From positions 56,745-120,744 of the forward strand of contig CAJUPU010000002.1 in assembly GCA_910588495.1 (NCBI GenBank): a DNA stretch of 64,000 nucleotides, given 5' to 3'. Position 1 is the first letter of the stretch. Each line of letters starts with the position of its first letter. This stretch comes from an uncultured Oscillospiraceae bacterium (GTDB lineage Bacteria; Bacillota; Clostridia; Oscillospirales; Oscillospiraceae). The position numbers were made by a program, and so were the translations under genes. Of the stretch, positions 52,075 to 63,970 are shown piece after piece. The notes beneath the pieces were generated by a model. It had not been told where the DNA came from. It saw only the letters and a program-made list of their open reading frames with translations, and did not search any database.

Positions 52075-53616
52075 TCACTCGAATTCCACCGTGGCCGGGG
52101 GCTTGCTGGTGATATCGTAGAACACCCGGTTGATCCCCTTCACCTCGTTGACCAGGCGCACGCTCACCCGGTCCAGCAGCTCATAGGGGATGCGGGCCCA
52201 GTCCGCCGTCATGAAATCGTCGGTGGTCACCGCCCGCAGGGCCAGGGCGTAGTCGTAGGTCCGCCCGTCCCCCATCACCCCCACCGAGCGCAGGTTGGTC
52301 AGGGCGGCGAAGAACTGGCTCAGACGCCGGTCCTCTCCGGCGCTCGCCATCTCCTCCCGGAAGATCGCGTCCGCCTCCCGGAGGATGTCCAGCTTGTCCC
52401 GGGTCACGTCTCCGATCACCCGGATGGCCAGCCCCGGCCCGGGGAAGGGCTGGCGGTCCACCAGATGCCCGGGCAGGCCCAGCTCCCGGCCCAGCCGGCG
52501 CACCTCGTCCTTGAACAGCAGCCGCAGCGGCTCCACGATCTCCTTGAACTCCACGCAGTCGGGCAGGCCGCCCACGTTGTGGTGGCTCTTGATGACGGCG
52601 GCGTCCCCGGCCCCGGACTCGATCACGTCGGGGTAGATGGTCCCCTGGGCCAGGTAGTCCACCGCCCCCACCTTTCTGGCCTCCTCCTCGAACACCCGGA
52701 TGAACTCCTCGCCGATGATCTTCCGCTTGCGCTCCGGCTCGTCCACCCCGGCCAGCCGGATCAGGAACCGGTCCTGGGCGTCCACCCGGACGAAGTTCAC
52801 GGCCCGCTCGGAAAACGCCGCCTCCACCTCGTCCCCCTCGTTCTTGCGCAGCAGGCCGTGGTCCACGAACACACAGGTGAGCTGCTCCCCCACCGCTTCG
52901 GCCAGCAGCGCCGCCGCCACGGAGGAGTCCACCCCGCCGCTGAGGGCCAGCAGCACCCTGCCGTCCCCGATCTTGTCCCGCAGGGCCTGGACGGCGGTGC
53001 GCTTGTAGTCCTCCATGGTCCAGTCCCCGGCGGCATGGCACACCTCGAAGAGGAAGTTGTGGATCATGTCCGTCCCGTTTTGGGTGTGCTCCACCTCCGG
53101 GTGGAACTGCACCCCGTAGAACCCCCGGCTCTCGTCGGCGATGGCCGCGTTGGGGCAGGCGGCGGACCGGGCCGTCAAGGCGAACCCCTGGGGCGCCCGC
53201 TCCATATAGTCCCCGTGGCTCATCCAGGTGATCCCCGTCTGGGGCAGGCCCCGGAAGAGCCTGCACTCCGTGTCGAATCCGGTCTCCGTCTTGCCGTACT
53301 CCCGGGCGGCGTCCTGCTGGGCGGGGACGACCTTTCCCCCCAGCAGGTGGGCCATCAGCTGGCAGCCGTAGCAGATCCCCAGGATGGGCACCCCCCAGGT
53401 GAAGATCGCGGGGTCCACCTTGGGGGAGCCGTCCAGATACACCGAGTCCGGCCCCCCGGTGAACACGATCCCGATGGGATCCATGGCCTTCAGGTCGGCC
53501 AGAGGGGTGGTGTAGGGCTTGACCTCGCAGTACACCCCCTGCTCCCGCACCCGCCGGGCGATGAGCTGGTTGTACTGCCCGCCAAAATCCAGGACGATGA
53601 CAAGCTGATGGCTCAT
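52075..53616 (-). CDS. guaA: GMP synthase (glutamine-hydrolysing)
   Basis: 513 residues. N-terminal amidotransferase: VLDFGGQYNQLIARRVRE, nucleophile C82 in GICYGCQL, and VQFHPEVEH. ATP-pyrophosphatase domain: PP-loop LSGGVDSSVAAALLAE. Dimerisation domain ends KPPATVEFE. Converts XMP to GMP using glutamine. It is the last gene of a minus-strand run starting at carA, with AAAGGAG upstream; no purine riboswitch is seen in the 42-bp gap before it. Confidence 0.96.
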   Translation of the reverse strand: MSHQLVIVLDFGGQYNQLIARRVREQGVYCEVKPYTTPLADLKAMDPIGIVFTGGPDSVYLDGSPKVDPAIFTWGVPILGICYGCQLMAHLLGGKVVPAQQDAAREYGKTETGFDTECRLFRGLPQTGITWMSHGDYMERAPQGFALTARSAACPNAAIADESRGFYGVQFHPEVEHTQNGTDMIHNFLFEVCHAAGDWTMEDYKRTAVQALRDKIGDGRVLLALSGGVDSSVAAALLAEAVGEQLTCVFVDHGLLRKNEGDEVEAAFSERAVNFVRVDAQDRFLIRLAGVDEPERKRKIIGEEFIRVFEEEARKVGAVDYLAQGTIYPDVIESGAGDAAVIKSHHNVGGLPDCVEFKEIVEPLRLLFKDEVRRLGRELGLPGHLVDRQPFPGPGLAIRVIGDVTRDKLDILREADAIFREEMASAGEDRRLSQFFAALTNLRSVGVMGDGRTYDYALALRAVTTDDFMTADWARIPYELLDRVSVRLVNEVKGINRVFYDITSKPPATVEFE

Positions 53617-53658
53617 ATGCTCACTCCTTTGCTCCGCGGCCCGCCTGGGGCCGCCGTC

Positions 53659-54009
53659 TCACCGCCAGAGGAAATCGTCCATCTCCCCGTTGGCGAACAC
53701 CACGGTGCCCTCGTGCTTCTCCTCATCCCGCACGGGCAGGAAGGGGTCCAGCACGGTGACCCGCTTGCCGCACTGGGGGCAGCGGTACTGGATCGCCCCG
53801 CAGGCGTACATCCCCGCGGGGATATCCGCCTTTTTGTCCACCAGATGCAGTTCTTCCCTGTAATACGCCGCTTCCTTGTGCTCCTCGTAGTGGCCCACGC
53901 TCATGCCGGGCAGGGCGAAGAGCTGTTTGCGCGCCTTCTCCATCTCACATCTGCACTCCCGGCACCAGTCGTCCTGGTACTTGCGCAGCCATTTATCGAT
54001 CAGGCCCAT
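53659..54009 (-). CDS. Uncharacterised Cys-rich small protein
   Basis: 116 residues, not recognised. Soluble, with Cys in CRECRC (residues 16-21) and in CPQC (about 77-80), which together could bind one zinc. The C-terminal part (VTVLDPFLPVRDEEKHEGTV) is acidic. It begins one base after the stop of the upstream membrane protein gene, so the two are surely coupled, and it lies between that gene and guaA. Confidence 0.72.
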   Translation of the reverse strand: MGLIDKWLRKYQDDWCRECRCEMEKARKQLFALPGMSVGHYEEHKEAAYYREELHLVDKKADIPAGMYACGAIQYRCPQCGKRVTVLDPFLPVRDEEKHEGTVVFANGEMDDFLWR

Positions 54010-54010
54010 C

Positions 54011-54592
54011 TCACGCCTCCCGGGCCTGGTCCAGCACCTGGACCCACAGGTCGGCCTTGGAGATGCCCTCCAGCACCTTCTCGTCGTTCAGCTTCCAGCG
54101 CTGGTTGGAGATGAAGGTGTTCACCCGGATCGTGATGCCGTCGATCTCGAACAGGAAGCTCACCCGGCTGGTGCCCCGCATGAAGCCCGCGCCCTTGGCG
54201 CCGTCGTCCGTCCACGCCTTGGCCACCCGCTCGGCGGGGACCACCTGGACCTGGAACGGGTTCCAGAAGAACAGCAGGCCGATCTTGCCCCGCTCCATGT
54301 CCATGGACACCACGCAGCCATCGCTGTAGAAGATCTGGCGGCGGTCGATGCCCATCTCGTCCAGCTGCTTCACCATCCGCTTTTTGCCCAGGCGGTAGAT
54401 GTTCCGTCCCGCAAAGATCCACCAGAGCACCGCCAGTAAGGGGATCACGAACATGCAGATGGCCGCCCCGTGCCCCCCGTCCGGGAAAAAGGTGTAGCCG
54501 ATGAGCAGGCCGGCCGCCGCCGCTGCCAGCGGGATCAGGATATAGCAGAGCAGATACACATAGTTTACCTTTTTCACTTGCTGCGTTTCCAT
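54011..54592 (-). CDS. Uncharacterised membrane protein with cytoplasmic PH-like domain
   Basis: 193 residues, not recognised. Two adjacent TM helices (about 10-33 and 41-61, VYLLCYILIPLAAAAAG and CMFVIPLLAVLWWIFAG), then a soluble domain of alternating beta segments (IFYSDGCVVSMDMERGKIGL, PFQVQVVPAERVAKAW, FEIDGITIRVNTF). The shape suggests a two-TM anchor with a PH- or bPH-like domain; this is a guess from pattern only. GGGAG before the ATG. Coupled to the next Cys-rich gene. Confidence 0.7.
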   Translation of the reverse strand: METQQVKKVNYVYLLCYILIPLAAAAAGLLIGYTFFPDGGHGAAICMFVIPLLAVLWWIFAGRNIYRLGKKRMVKQLDEMGIDRRQIFYSDGCVVSMDMERGKIGLLFFWNPFQVQVVPAERVAKAWTDDGAKGAGFMRGTSRVSFLFEIDGITIRVNTFISNQRWKLNDEKVLEGISKADLWVQVLDQAREA

Positions 54593-54693
54593 GGTGTTTT
54601 CTCCCTTTCTCTATTTCATCGTTGGCGCCGCCCACCGCGGCCGGCGGCCGTTTGGGCCGCAACGCCGGGCGCCGAGGCCATTGGCACGGCTTC

Positions 54694-55368
54694 TCAATCC
54701 CACTCGCTCTTCTGCTCCTCCCCCTTCTTGGGCCGGGGCGGGAAAAAGTAAGGAAAGATCCCCAGCTTGGCCCCCAGAGAGTGGATGAGGGGGAAGCACA
54801 CCAGGATGGTGACCGCCTGGACCGTTCCGGTCCACCTCTCGACGTAGTCCACCTCCTGGACCTTGCCCCCCGTGCCCAGCATGTCGATGTAAAAGTCATG
54901 GCGGCTCAAGGGCTCGCTGTGCTCGATCTGGCGCAGAAAGCTCTCGCTGCTCTCCAGGTCCTCGAACACCACCCGGCCCACGGGCAGGGTGTTCACCCCG
55001 GAGAAGTAGTCCCCCTCGCTCTGCACGCTGTCCGAGTTGATCACGGCGGCCACCAGCTCCCCGGAGGGCAGGGTGACGGCGTTCATGTAGTGGTTTCCGT
55101 AGTAGCCGCCCCCCCGGTTGCAGTACTCGATGCCGTCGGACAGGATGGTGAAGGTGTCGTGGTTGAGCAGGTCGTCCACGTCCTGGGCCCGGAACACCTC
55201 CGCCCCCGCCTTGCCGCCGATGTCGCCGTCGGCCACGGTGTGGTCCTCCACGTGCTGCTCATACAGGCTGGGGACGATGAGCTGGGTGAGCTTCGTCGTC
55301 CCCAGGCTGATGCCGAAGGCGATCAGCAGGGTGAGCCAGATGTCGAACCGCATTCGGGTGTAACGCAT
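54694..55368 (-). CDS. Uncharacterised bitopic membrane protein
   Basis: 224 residues, not confidently recognised (DUF6709-like is possible). TM helices near both ends (about 9-31 and 178-200) enclose an extracytoplasmic domain of about 145 residues with FTILSDGIEYCNRGGGYYGN and GVNTLPVGRVVFEDLESSES. The C-terminus is Lys/Glu-rich and cytoplasmic. GGGAGG precedes the ATG, 23 bp after carB. Confidence 0.7.
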   Translation of the reverse strand: MRYTRMRFDIWLTLLIAFGISLGTTKLTQLIVPSLYEQHVEDHTVADGDIGGKAGAEVFRAQDVDDLLNHDTFTILSDGIEYCNRGGGYYGNHYMNAVTLPSGELVAAVINSDSVQSEGDYFSGVNTLPVGRVVFEDLESSESFLRQIEHSEPLSRHDFYIDMLGTGGKVQEVDYVERWTGTVQAVTILVCFPLIHSLGAKLGIFPYFFPPRPKKGEEQKSEWD

Positions 55369-55391
55369 AGAGTCCGCCTCCCTTCACGGCC

Positions 55392-58593
<3,202 letters not shown>

Positions 58594-58601
<8 letters not shown>

Positions 58602-59685
58602 TGCGGCCACCTCCCATGCTGGCAATGAAGCGGTCGAACAAGTATTCCGTGTCCTCCGGGCCGGGGCTGGCCTCGGGGTGGAATTGGACGGTGAAGCAGT
58701 TGGGGCGGCGGTACTTCAGCCCCTCCACCGTGCCGTCGTTCACATTCACGTGGGACACCTGGGCGATGGATGGGTCCACGCTGTCCCCGTCCACCACGTA
58801 GCCGTGGTTCTGGCTGGTGATGAAGCACCGCCCGGCCTCCAGATCCTTCACGGGGTGGTTGCCCCCCCGATGGCCGAAGGTCATCTTGTGGGTCCTGGCC
58901 CCGGTGGCCAGAGCCAACAGCTGGTGGCCCAGGCAGACGGCAAACAGGGGGATGCCGGAGTCATACAGCGCGCGCACTTTCTTGATGATGTCCACGTTGT
59001 CCGCCGGGTCACCGGGGCCGTTGGACAGCATCACCCCGTCGAAGCCGCCGCCCAAGATCTCCGCCGCCGGGGTGTGGGCGGGGAACACCGTCACCTCGCA
59101 GCCCCGTTTTCTCAGGCACTCGATCATGTTCTGCTTGACGCCGTAGTCCATCATCGCCACCCGCCGATCCAGGCTTTCGGTGGTGGGGGCGTATACCTGG
59201 GCCTCTTTGCGGGTCACTCGTTCCACGGTGCCGGACACCCGGTATTGGGCCAGCTTGTCCATGACCTCTTGGACATGAAAATGCTCCGCGCAGGTGATCA
59301 TGCCGTTCATGGTCCCCTGGCTGCGGAGAAGCTTGGTGAGGGCGCGGGTGTCCACACCCTGGATGCCCACGATATCATGTTGACGCAGGTAGTCCCCCAG
59401 ACTGCCCTCACAGCGGAAATTGCTCCCCACCGGGGAGAGGCGGCGCACCACCAGCGCCTCCGCCCAGGGGCGCAGGGACTCGTTGTCCTCGCCGTTGACG
59501 CCGTAATTGCCCATGAGGGGGTAGGACATCACCACCCCCTGCCCGGCGTAGGAGGGGTCGGTCAAGATCTCCTGATAGCCGGTCATGGAGGTGTTGAACA
59601 CCATCTCGCACACCCGCTCGCCCATGGCGCCGATGGCGTCCCCCCGGAACACCGCGCCGTTGGATAAGATCAAAGTCGCTTTCAA
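58594..59685 (-). CDS. carA: Carbamoyl-phosphate synthase small subunit
   Basis: 363 residues from a TTG at 59685, chosen because AAGGTGG lies 9 bp before it and the protein then starts in the normal CarA way (KATLILSNGAVFRGDAIG); the nearby ATG is out of frame. Glutaminase triad: nucleophile Cys in FAVCLGHQL, His and Glu in VQFHPEASPG. NGPGDP motif present. It supplies ammonia to CarB. A TTG start may limit translation. Confidence 0.96.
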
Positions 59686-59716
59686 GCTCGCATCCCACCT
59701 TATCTTTACTTCGTCT

Positions 59717-59745
59717 ATTTTACTGATCCGCCGTCAAAAAAGCAA
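59717..59745 (-). promoter_or_regulatory. Promoter of the carA operon
   Basis: Minus-strand TTGCTT-N17-TAAAAT, giving a leader of only about 25 nt, too short for a PyrR attenuator. Confidence 0.55.
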
Positions 59746-59789
59746 GGAGATCTCCGCCGCTTTTTGGCCTTCTCACGAAAATCGGAGTT

Positions 59790-60060
59790 TTGGACAAACC
59801 GGAGGCATATTCGCCCCGGCTCAAGGGCAAAATGACATCATCGCAAAGTCCGCTCGATCTCGTTTCCGCCCGACGGCGAAAAGGAGATCCGCTCCCTTGC
59901 TCCTCCGCTCCCCACATCGTTGACACAAGCTGCGCTCAGCCGCTTCCACCTTTGGTGAAAGCTCCTCCGCTCCGCTGTGTCTCCTCCCCCACGAAAGCTG
60001 AGGCCACTTTCGTGGGGCCCAAAAATGACGGTTTTGCGGGGGCCCCTTTTTGCCCGATCT
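59790..60060. other. Non-coding spacer rich in inverted repeats
   Basis: Contains three hairpins: GCTTCCACC/GGTGAAAGC (59942-59962), CCCACGAAAG/CTTTCGTGGG (59988-60016) and GGGGCCC...GGGGGCCCC followed by TTTTT (60014-60051). The first shares sequence with a hairpin at 63854-63874 on the opposite strand. Open frames on both strands have no family similarity or ribosome site. It looks like a piece of an interspersed repeat between divergent genes. Confidence 0.5.
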
Positions 60061-60081
60061 TCCAAAAATGAGGTGGTTTTC

Positions 60082-60765
60082 GTGTTCGTGGTACTCATAC
60101 GCACCGTGGTGCTCTATCTGTTCATCATCGCGGGCATCCGGCTGCTGGGCAAGCACCAGATCGGGCAGCTGGAGCCCTCCGAGCTGGTGCTCACCCTCAT
60201 CATCGCCGATCTGGCCTCCGTCCCCATGCAGGACAACGGCATCCCCCTGCTGTCCGGCCTGATCCCCATCGTGGTGCTGCTGGCCCTGTCCTCGATCATC
60301 TCGGTGCTGTGCACCAAGTCCATCCGCTTCCGGGCCCTGCTGTGCGGCAGGCCCTCCATCGTGGTGGAGAACGGCCGGGTGGTGGAGGAGGAGCTGCGGA
60401 AGAACCGCCTCACCCTGGACGAGCTGATGGAGGAGCTGCGGATCCAGGGCTACGCCGGGTTCCAGTCCATCAAGTTCGCCCTGCTGGAGACCAACGGCCA
60501 GCTCTCCGTCCTGCCCTTCGCCGCCGACAAGCCCGCCACCGCCGCCCAGATGGGGGTGGCCGTCCAGGAGACCGGCCTGCCCGTGGTGCTGATCAGCGAC
60601 GGCCATCTGCTGGAGCACAACCTGAAGGGGACGGGGCACGAGCGGGGCTGGCTGGACAAGCAGCTGGCGGCCCACGGCCTCCACTCCCCCCGGCAGGCGT
60701 TCCTGCTCACGGTGGACGAGGGGGGCGGCACCTGCTGCGTGCCCAAAAAGGAGGGGTCCAGATGA
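60082..60765 (+). CDS. DUF421 (YetF-like) membrane protein
   Basis: 227 residues from a GTG at 60082, 5 bp after GAGGTGG; longer in-frame starts would extend into repeat-like sequence. Three N-terminal TM helices (IRTVVLYLFIIAGIRLLGKH, LVLTLIIADLASV and a third near 70-90), then the soluble domain with RPSIVVENGRVVEEELRKNR and LDELMEELRIQGYAGFQSIK, the standard YetF/YcaP layout. Function unknown, sometimes linked to sporulation in Bacillus. It overlaps the next gene by 4 bp. Confidence 0.88.
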   Translation: MFVVLIRTVVLYLFIIAGIRLLGKHQIGQLEPSELVLTLIIADLASVPMQDNGIPLLSGLIPIVVLLALSSIISVLCTKSIRFRALLCGRPSIVVENGRVVEEELRKNRLTLDELMEELRIQGYAGFQSIKFALLETNGQLSVLPFAADKPATAAQMGVAVQETGLPVVLISDGHLLEHNLKGTGHERGWLDKQLAAHGLHSPRQAFLLTVDEGGGTCCVPKKEGSR

Positions 60766-61148
60766 GGCGGCTGTACCTGTCCGTGGGGCTGATCGCGCTG
60801 ATGGCGGCGCTGTCCGCTCTCCACGTCTGGCATCTGAACGATCTCACCGGCCAGCTCACCGCCCAGCTCACCCAGGCCCAGGCGCTGGCCCAGCAAGAGG
60901 ACTGGGACGGGGCGGCCCGGCTCACCCGCCAGGCCAAGGAGCGCTGGACGGGCTGCGAGGGCTACCTCCATGTTACCCTGCGCCACGCCGACATCGACGC
61001 CATCCTCATCTCCCTGGACGAGACCCTGGCCTTCCTGGAGGGGAGCGAGAAACAGCCCGCCGAGTACGCCGCCGCCAACGCCCGCCTGCTGGCCCAGCTG
61101 GCGCTTGTGGTGGAGGCGGAGGTCCCTACGCTGACCAACATCCTATGA
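60762..61148 (+). CDS. DUF4363-like small membrane protein
   Basis: 128 residues from the ATG overlapping the DUF421 stop (ATGA), with AAAGGAGGGG upstream. One N-terminal TM helix (about 4-22) and an all-helical extracytoplasmic part with ERWTGCEGYLHVTLRHADID and ISLDETLAFLEG, the pattern of the DUF4363 family. DUF421 and DUF4363 genes are commonly paired, supporting a joint role at the membrane. Confidence 0.8.
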   Translation: MRRLYLSVGLIALMAALSALHVWHLNDLTGQLTAQLTQAQALAQQEDWDGAARLTRQAKERWTGCEGYLHVTLRHADIDAILISLDETLAFLEGSEKQPAEYAAANARLLAQLALVVEAEVPTLTNIL

Positions 61149-61158
61149 CCCGGCAGCC

Positions 61159-61181
61159 GGCCCCCGCTCTTCGCGGGGGCC
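61159..61181 (+). terminator. Hairpin after the DUF421-DUF4363 operon
   Basis: GGCCCCCGC and GCGGGGGCC form a 9-bp stem; the following tract (TTGCCC) is poor in T, so termination may be partial. Confidence 0.5.
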
Positions 61182-61230
61182 TTGCCCTGTCTCCTCTCCG
61201 ATGCGTAGACCCTCCGCTGAACTTCCCCTC

Positions 61231-61259
61231 TTGTTTCTCCCCTCTTGTTGTGGTATAAT
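61231..61259 (+). promoter_or_regulatory. Promoter of the ddl-murF operon
   Basis: TTGTTT-N17-TATAAT with a TGG extension before the -10 box, about 55 bp before the ddl ATG. Confidence 0.82.
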
Positions 61260-61314
61260 TTGCATTCAAGCATAAAATAGAAGCAGGATAGGCTGTCTAT
61301 GGAGGAGCGATGTT

Positions 61315-62361
61315 ATGAAGATCGTGGTCTTGGCGGGCGGACTGAGCCCTGAGCGCAACGTGTCTTTGTCCAGCGGCTGTATGGTGTGCGCCGCCCTGCG
61401 GGAGCGGGGGCACGAGGCCGCCCTGATCGATATGTACCTGGGCACGGCGGGGGACCCCCAGGCCCTGTTCTCCGCCCCCATCCCGGAAGAGCTGGCCAGG
61501 ATCGGCCGTCAGGCCCCGGATCTGGCGGCGGTGAAGGCGTCCCGCCCGGGGAACGACAAGAGCCAGTTCGGCCCCGGGGTGCTGGAGATCTGCCGCGCGG
61601 CCGACGTGGTGTTCCTGGGCCTCCACGGCACCTGCGGGGAGGACGGCCGGGTCCAGGCCGCCTTCGACCTGATGGGCATCCCCTACACCGGGGCGGGCTG
61701 TCTGGGCAGCGCCATCGCTATGGACAAGGACCTGACCAAGCGGCTGGCGGCCCCCCTGGGGGTGCATACCCCCAAGTGGGAGCTGGTGCAGTACGCCGCG
61801 CAGGACATCCCCGCCCTGGCCCGCCGGCTGGATCTGCCCTGCGTGGTGAAGCCCTCCGCCTCCGGCTCGTCCATCGGCGTGTCCATCGCCCGCAGCCGGG
61901 AGGAGCTGTCCGCCGCCCTGGCCCAGTGCCTGGACTTCGGCGGCGTGTGCGTGGTGGAGCAGTACATAGCCGGGCGGGAGATCCAGGTGGGTATCCTGGA
62001 GGACAGGGCCCTGCCCTCCATCGAGATCATCCCCAAGACCGGCTTCTACGACTACGAGAACAAGTACCAGCCCGGGGCGGCGGAGGACATCTGCCCCGCC
62101 CCCATCCCGGCGGAGTGGGAGCGGCGGCTGGGCGAGGCGGCGCTGACGGTGTTCCGCGCCCTGGGGCTGAACGTGTACTCCCGGGCGGACTTCATCGTCA
62201 CCCAGGACGGCACGCCCTGGTTCCTGGAGATCAACACCCTGCCCGGCATGACCCCCACCAGCCTGCTGCCCCAGGAGGCGGCGGCGGCGGGCATCGGCTA
62301 TGGCGAGCTGTGCGAGAAGATCGTCAACGCGTCCCTGGAGGCCCGAAAGGCCGGAAAATGA
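61315..62361 (+). CDS. ddl: D-alanine--D-alanine ligase
   Basis: 348 residues, ATP-grasp fold. Landmarks: VLAGGLSPERNVSLSSG, FLGLHGTCGEDGRVQAAFD, PYTGAGCLGSAIAMDKDLTK, CVVKPSASGSSIGVSIA and the C-terminal EINTLPGMTPTSLLPQEA with metal-binding Glu and Asn. The His-Gly motif has a Cys-containing insertion (HGTCGEDG) rather than the common HGxxGEDG spacing with no Cys. It makes the D-Ala-D-Ala dipeptide added by MurF, whose gene follows. GGAGG precedes the ATG. Confidence 0.93.
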   Translation: MKIVVLAGGLSPERNVSLSSGCMVCAALRERGHEAALIDMYLGTAGDPQALFSAPIPEELARIGRQAPDLAAVKASRPGNDKSQFGPGVLEICRAADVVFLGLHGTCGEDGRVQAAFDLMGIPYTGAGCLGSAIAMDKDLTKRLAAPLGVHTPKWELVQYAAQDIPALARRLDLPCVVKPSASGSSIGVSIARSREELSAALAQCLDFGGVCVVEQYIAGREIQVGILEDRALPSIEIIPKTGFYDYENKYQPGAAEDICPAPIPAEWERRLGEAALTVFRALGLNVYSRADFIVTQDGTPWFLEINTLPGMTPTSLLPQEAAAAGIGYGELCEKIVNASLEARKAGK

Positions 62362-62398
62362 CCAAAAAGAGAGAGATCTGGGAGAGGAGCGCCATCTT

Positions 62399-63787
62399 AT
62401 GGAGGCATTGACGCTGAGACAACTGCTGGAGGCGGTGAACGGCACCCTGCTGGGGGACTTCGCCGATCTGGAGGCCCAGGCCGTCCAGGTCAGCACCGAC
62501 AGCCGGAACATCCCCCCCGACTGCCTGTTCATCCCCCTGGAGGGAGAGCGGTTCGACGGCCACTCCTTCATCAACGCCGCTTTGGAGGCGGGGGCCGCGG
62601 GCTGCCTCACCGCCCGGGAGCGGGAGAGCTACCTGCCGGGGAGATTCTACATCAAGGTGCGCTCCACCCAGCGCGCTTTGTGGGACCTGGCCCGGTACTA
62701 CAAAAAGCTGTTCCCCATCCCCTTCATCGCCATCACCGGTTCGGTGGGCAAGACCACCACCAAGGACATGACGGCGGCGGTGCTGGGAGCCAGGTTCTGC
62801 GTCCACAAGACGGAGGGCAATTTCAACAACGACATCGGCGTGCCCCTCACCCTGCTGAAGCTGGAGAAGCGGCATGAGGTGTGCGTGGTGGAGATGGGCA
62901 TGGACCACGCCGGGGAGATCGACTACCTGGGCCGGTTGGTGGAGCCGGACATGGCCATCATCACCAACATCGGCGACGCCCATATCGAGAACCTGGGCAG
63001 CCGGGAGGCCATCTTCCAGGCCAAGTGCGAGATCTTCCCCCACTTGAAAAAGGACGGCCTGGCGGTGCTCAACGGGGACGATCCCCTGCTGGCCTCCCTG
63101 CGGGGCGCCCTGCCCCAGCCCGCGGTGTTCGTGGGCAGCGGAGAGGGGCTGGACTACACCGCCCGGGACCTGTCCAGCGACGGCGCGGGCCACCTTTCCT
63201 GCCGGATCCGCACCCCCAGGAGCCAGTTCGAGGCCAACATCCCCGCCCTGGGCCAGCACATGATCTACCCCACCCTTATGGCCGCCGCCGTGGGGGAGGC
63301 GCTGGGCATGGCCCCCGACGAGATCGTCCGGGGCATCGGCGCCTTCCTGCCCACCAAGATGCGGATGAACATCCTCCGGTGCAAGGGCGATATCGTCATC
63401 CTCAACGACGCCTACAACGCCAACCCCCAGTCCATGCGGGCCGCCGCCGCCGTGCTGGGCGACGCCCAGGGCCGCCGTAAGGTGGCCGTGGTGGGCGACA
63501 TGAAGGAGCTGGGCCCCGGCTCCGAGCAGTTCCACCGGGCGGTGGGGGGCTATTTCGCCCAGGCGGGGGCGGACCGGCTCATCGCCGTGGGCGACCTGGC
63601 CCGGTTCATGGCCGAAGGGGCCAAGGCGGCGGGGCTGTCCCAGAGCGACTATTTTTCCACCCTGGACGCGGCCAAAAATGCCCTGTCCCGGGAGCTGCGG
63701 GCCGGGGTAACCATTTTGGTCAAGGCGTCCCGGTCCATGGCCTTCGAGAAAATCGTGGATTATCTGCTGGCAAATGTCCCGCAATAG
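62399..63787 (+). CDS. murF: UDP-N-acetylmuramoyl-tripeptide--D-alanyl-D-alanine ligase
   Basis: 462 residues from the ATG at 62399 (GGAGAGGAG upstream). Mur-ligase order: N-terminal UDP-binding domain with STDSRNIPPDCLFIPLEGER, central ATP domain with AITGSVGKTTTKDM and KTEGNFNNDIGVPLTLL, and C-terminal domain with LNDAYNANPQSM and VVGDMKELG. It adds D-Ala-D-Ala to the muramyl tripeptide in the cytoplasm. Its last 22 codons belong to a sequence repeated 183 bp further on. Confidence 0.96.
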   Translation: MEALTLRQLLEAVNGTLLGDFADLEAQAVQVSTDSRNIPPDCLFIPLEGERFDGHSFINAALEAGAAGCLTARERESYLPGRFYIKVRSTQRALWDLARYYKKLFPIPFIAITGSVGKTTTKDMTAAVLGARFCVHKTEGNFNNDIGVPLTLLKLEKRHEVCVVEMGMDHAGEIDYLGRLVEPDMAIITNIGDAHIENLGSREAIFQAKCEIFPHLKKDGLAVLNGDDPLLASLRGALPQPAVFVGSGEGLDYTARDLSSDGAGHLSCRIRTPRSQFEANIPALGQHMIYPTLMAAAVGEALGMAPDEIVRGIGAFLPTKMRMNILRCKGDIVILNDAYNANPQSMRAAAAVLGDAQGRRKVAVVGDMKELGPGSEQFHRAVGGYFAQAGADRLIAVGDLARFMAEGAKAAGLSQSDYFSTLDAAKNALSRELRAGVTILVKASRSMAFEKIVDYLLANVPQ

Positions 63788-63793
63788 CGGGGC

Positions 63794-63828
63794 CCCCATC
63801 GAAGCCCAGCGAAGCGGGTTCGATGGGG
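63794..63828 (+). other. Hairpin downstream of murF
   Basis: CCCCATCGAA and TTCGATGGGG form a 10-bp stem with a 15-nt loop, without a T tract. It lies 6 bp after the murF stop and its left arm is repeated with the murF tail at the window end. Confidence 0.6.
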
Positions 63829-63853
63829 AGAGGAGGAGCAGCGAAATGAGCGA

Positions 63854-63874
63854 GCTTTCGCCGAAGGCGGAAGC
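63854..63874 (+). repeat. Small hairpin related to the one at 59942-59962
   Basis: GCTTTCGCC-GAA-GGCGGAAGC. Its reverse complement reads GCTTCCGCC-TTC-GGCGAAAGC, matching GCTTCCACC-TTT-GGTGAAAGC at 59942-59962; the stem differs by a paired change (G-C to A-T). Confidence 0.6.
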
Positions 63875-63901
63875 GAGGGATATGGAGCTTGCTCCGACGA
63901 G

Positions 63902-63970
63902 GTCAAGGCGTCCCGGTCCATGGCCTTCGAGAAGATCGTGGACTTTCTGCTGGCAAATGTCCCGCAATAG
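63902..63970 (+). pseudogene. Second copy of the murF C-terminal 22 codons
   Basis: Encodes the same 22-residue tail as murF (VKASRSMAFEKIVD, then LLANVPQ and stop), with one change, Tyr to Phe, and two silent changes. There is no upstream gene body, so it is a 3' fragment created by duplication or by integration of an element that carried its own murF end. Confidence 0.85.

Noticed and set aside
59790..60071. Possible 93-codon gene upstream of the DUF421 gene
   Set aside because: Runs through several hairpins of a repeat-like spacer, no family similarity, no convincing ribosome site.
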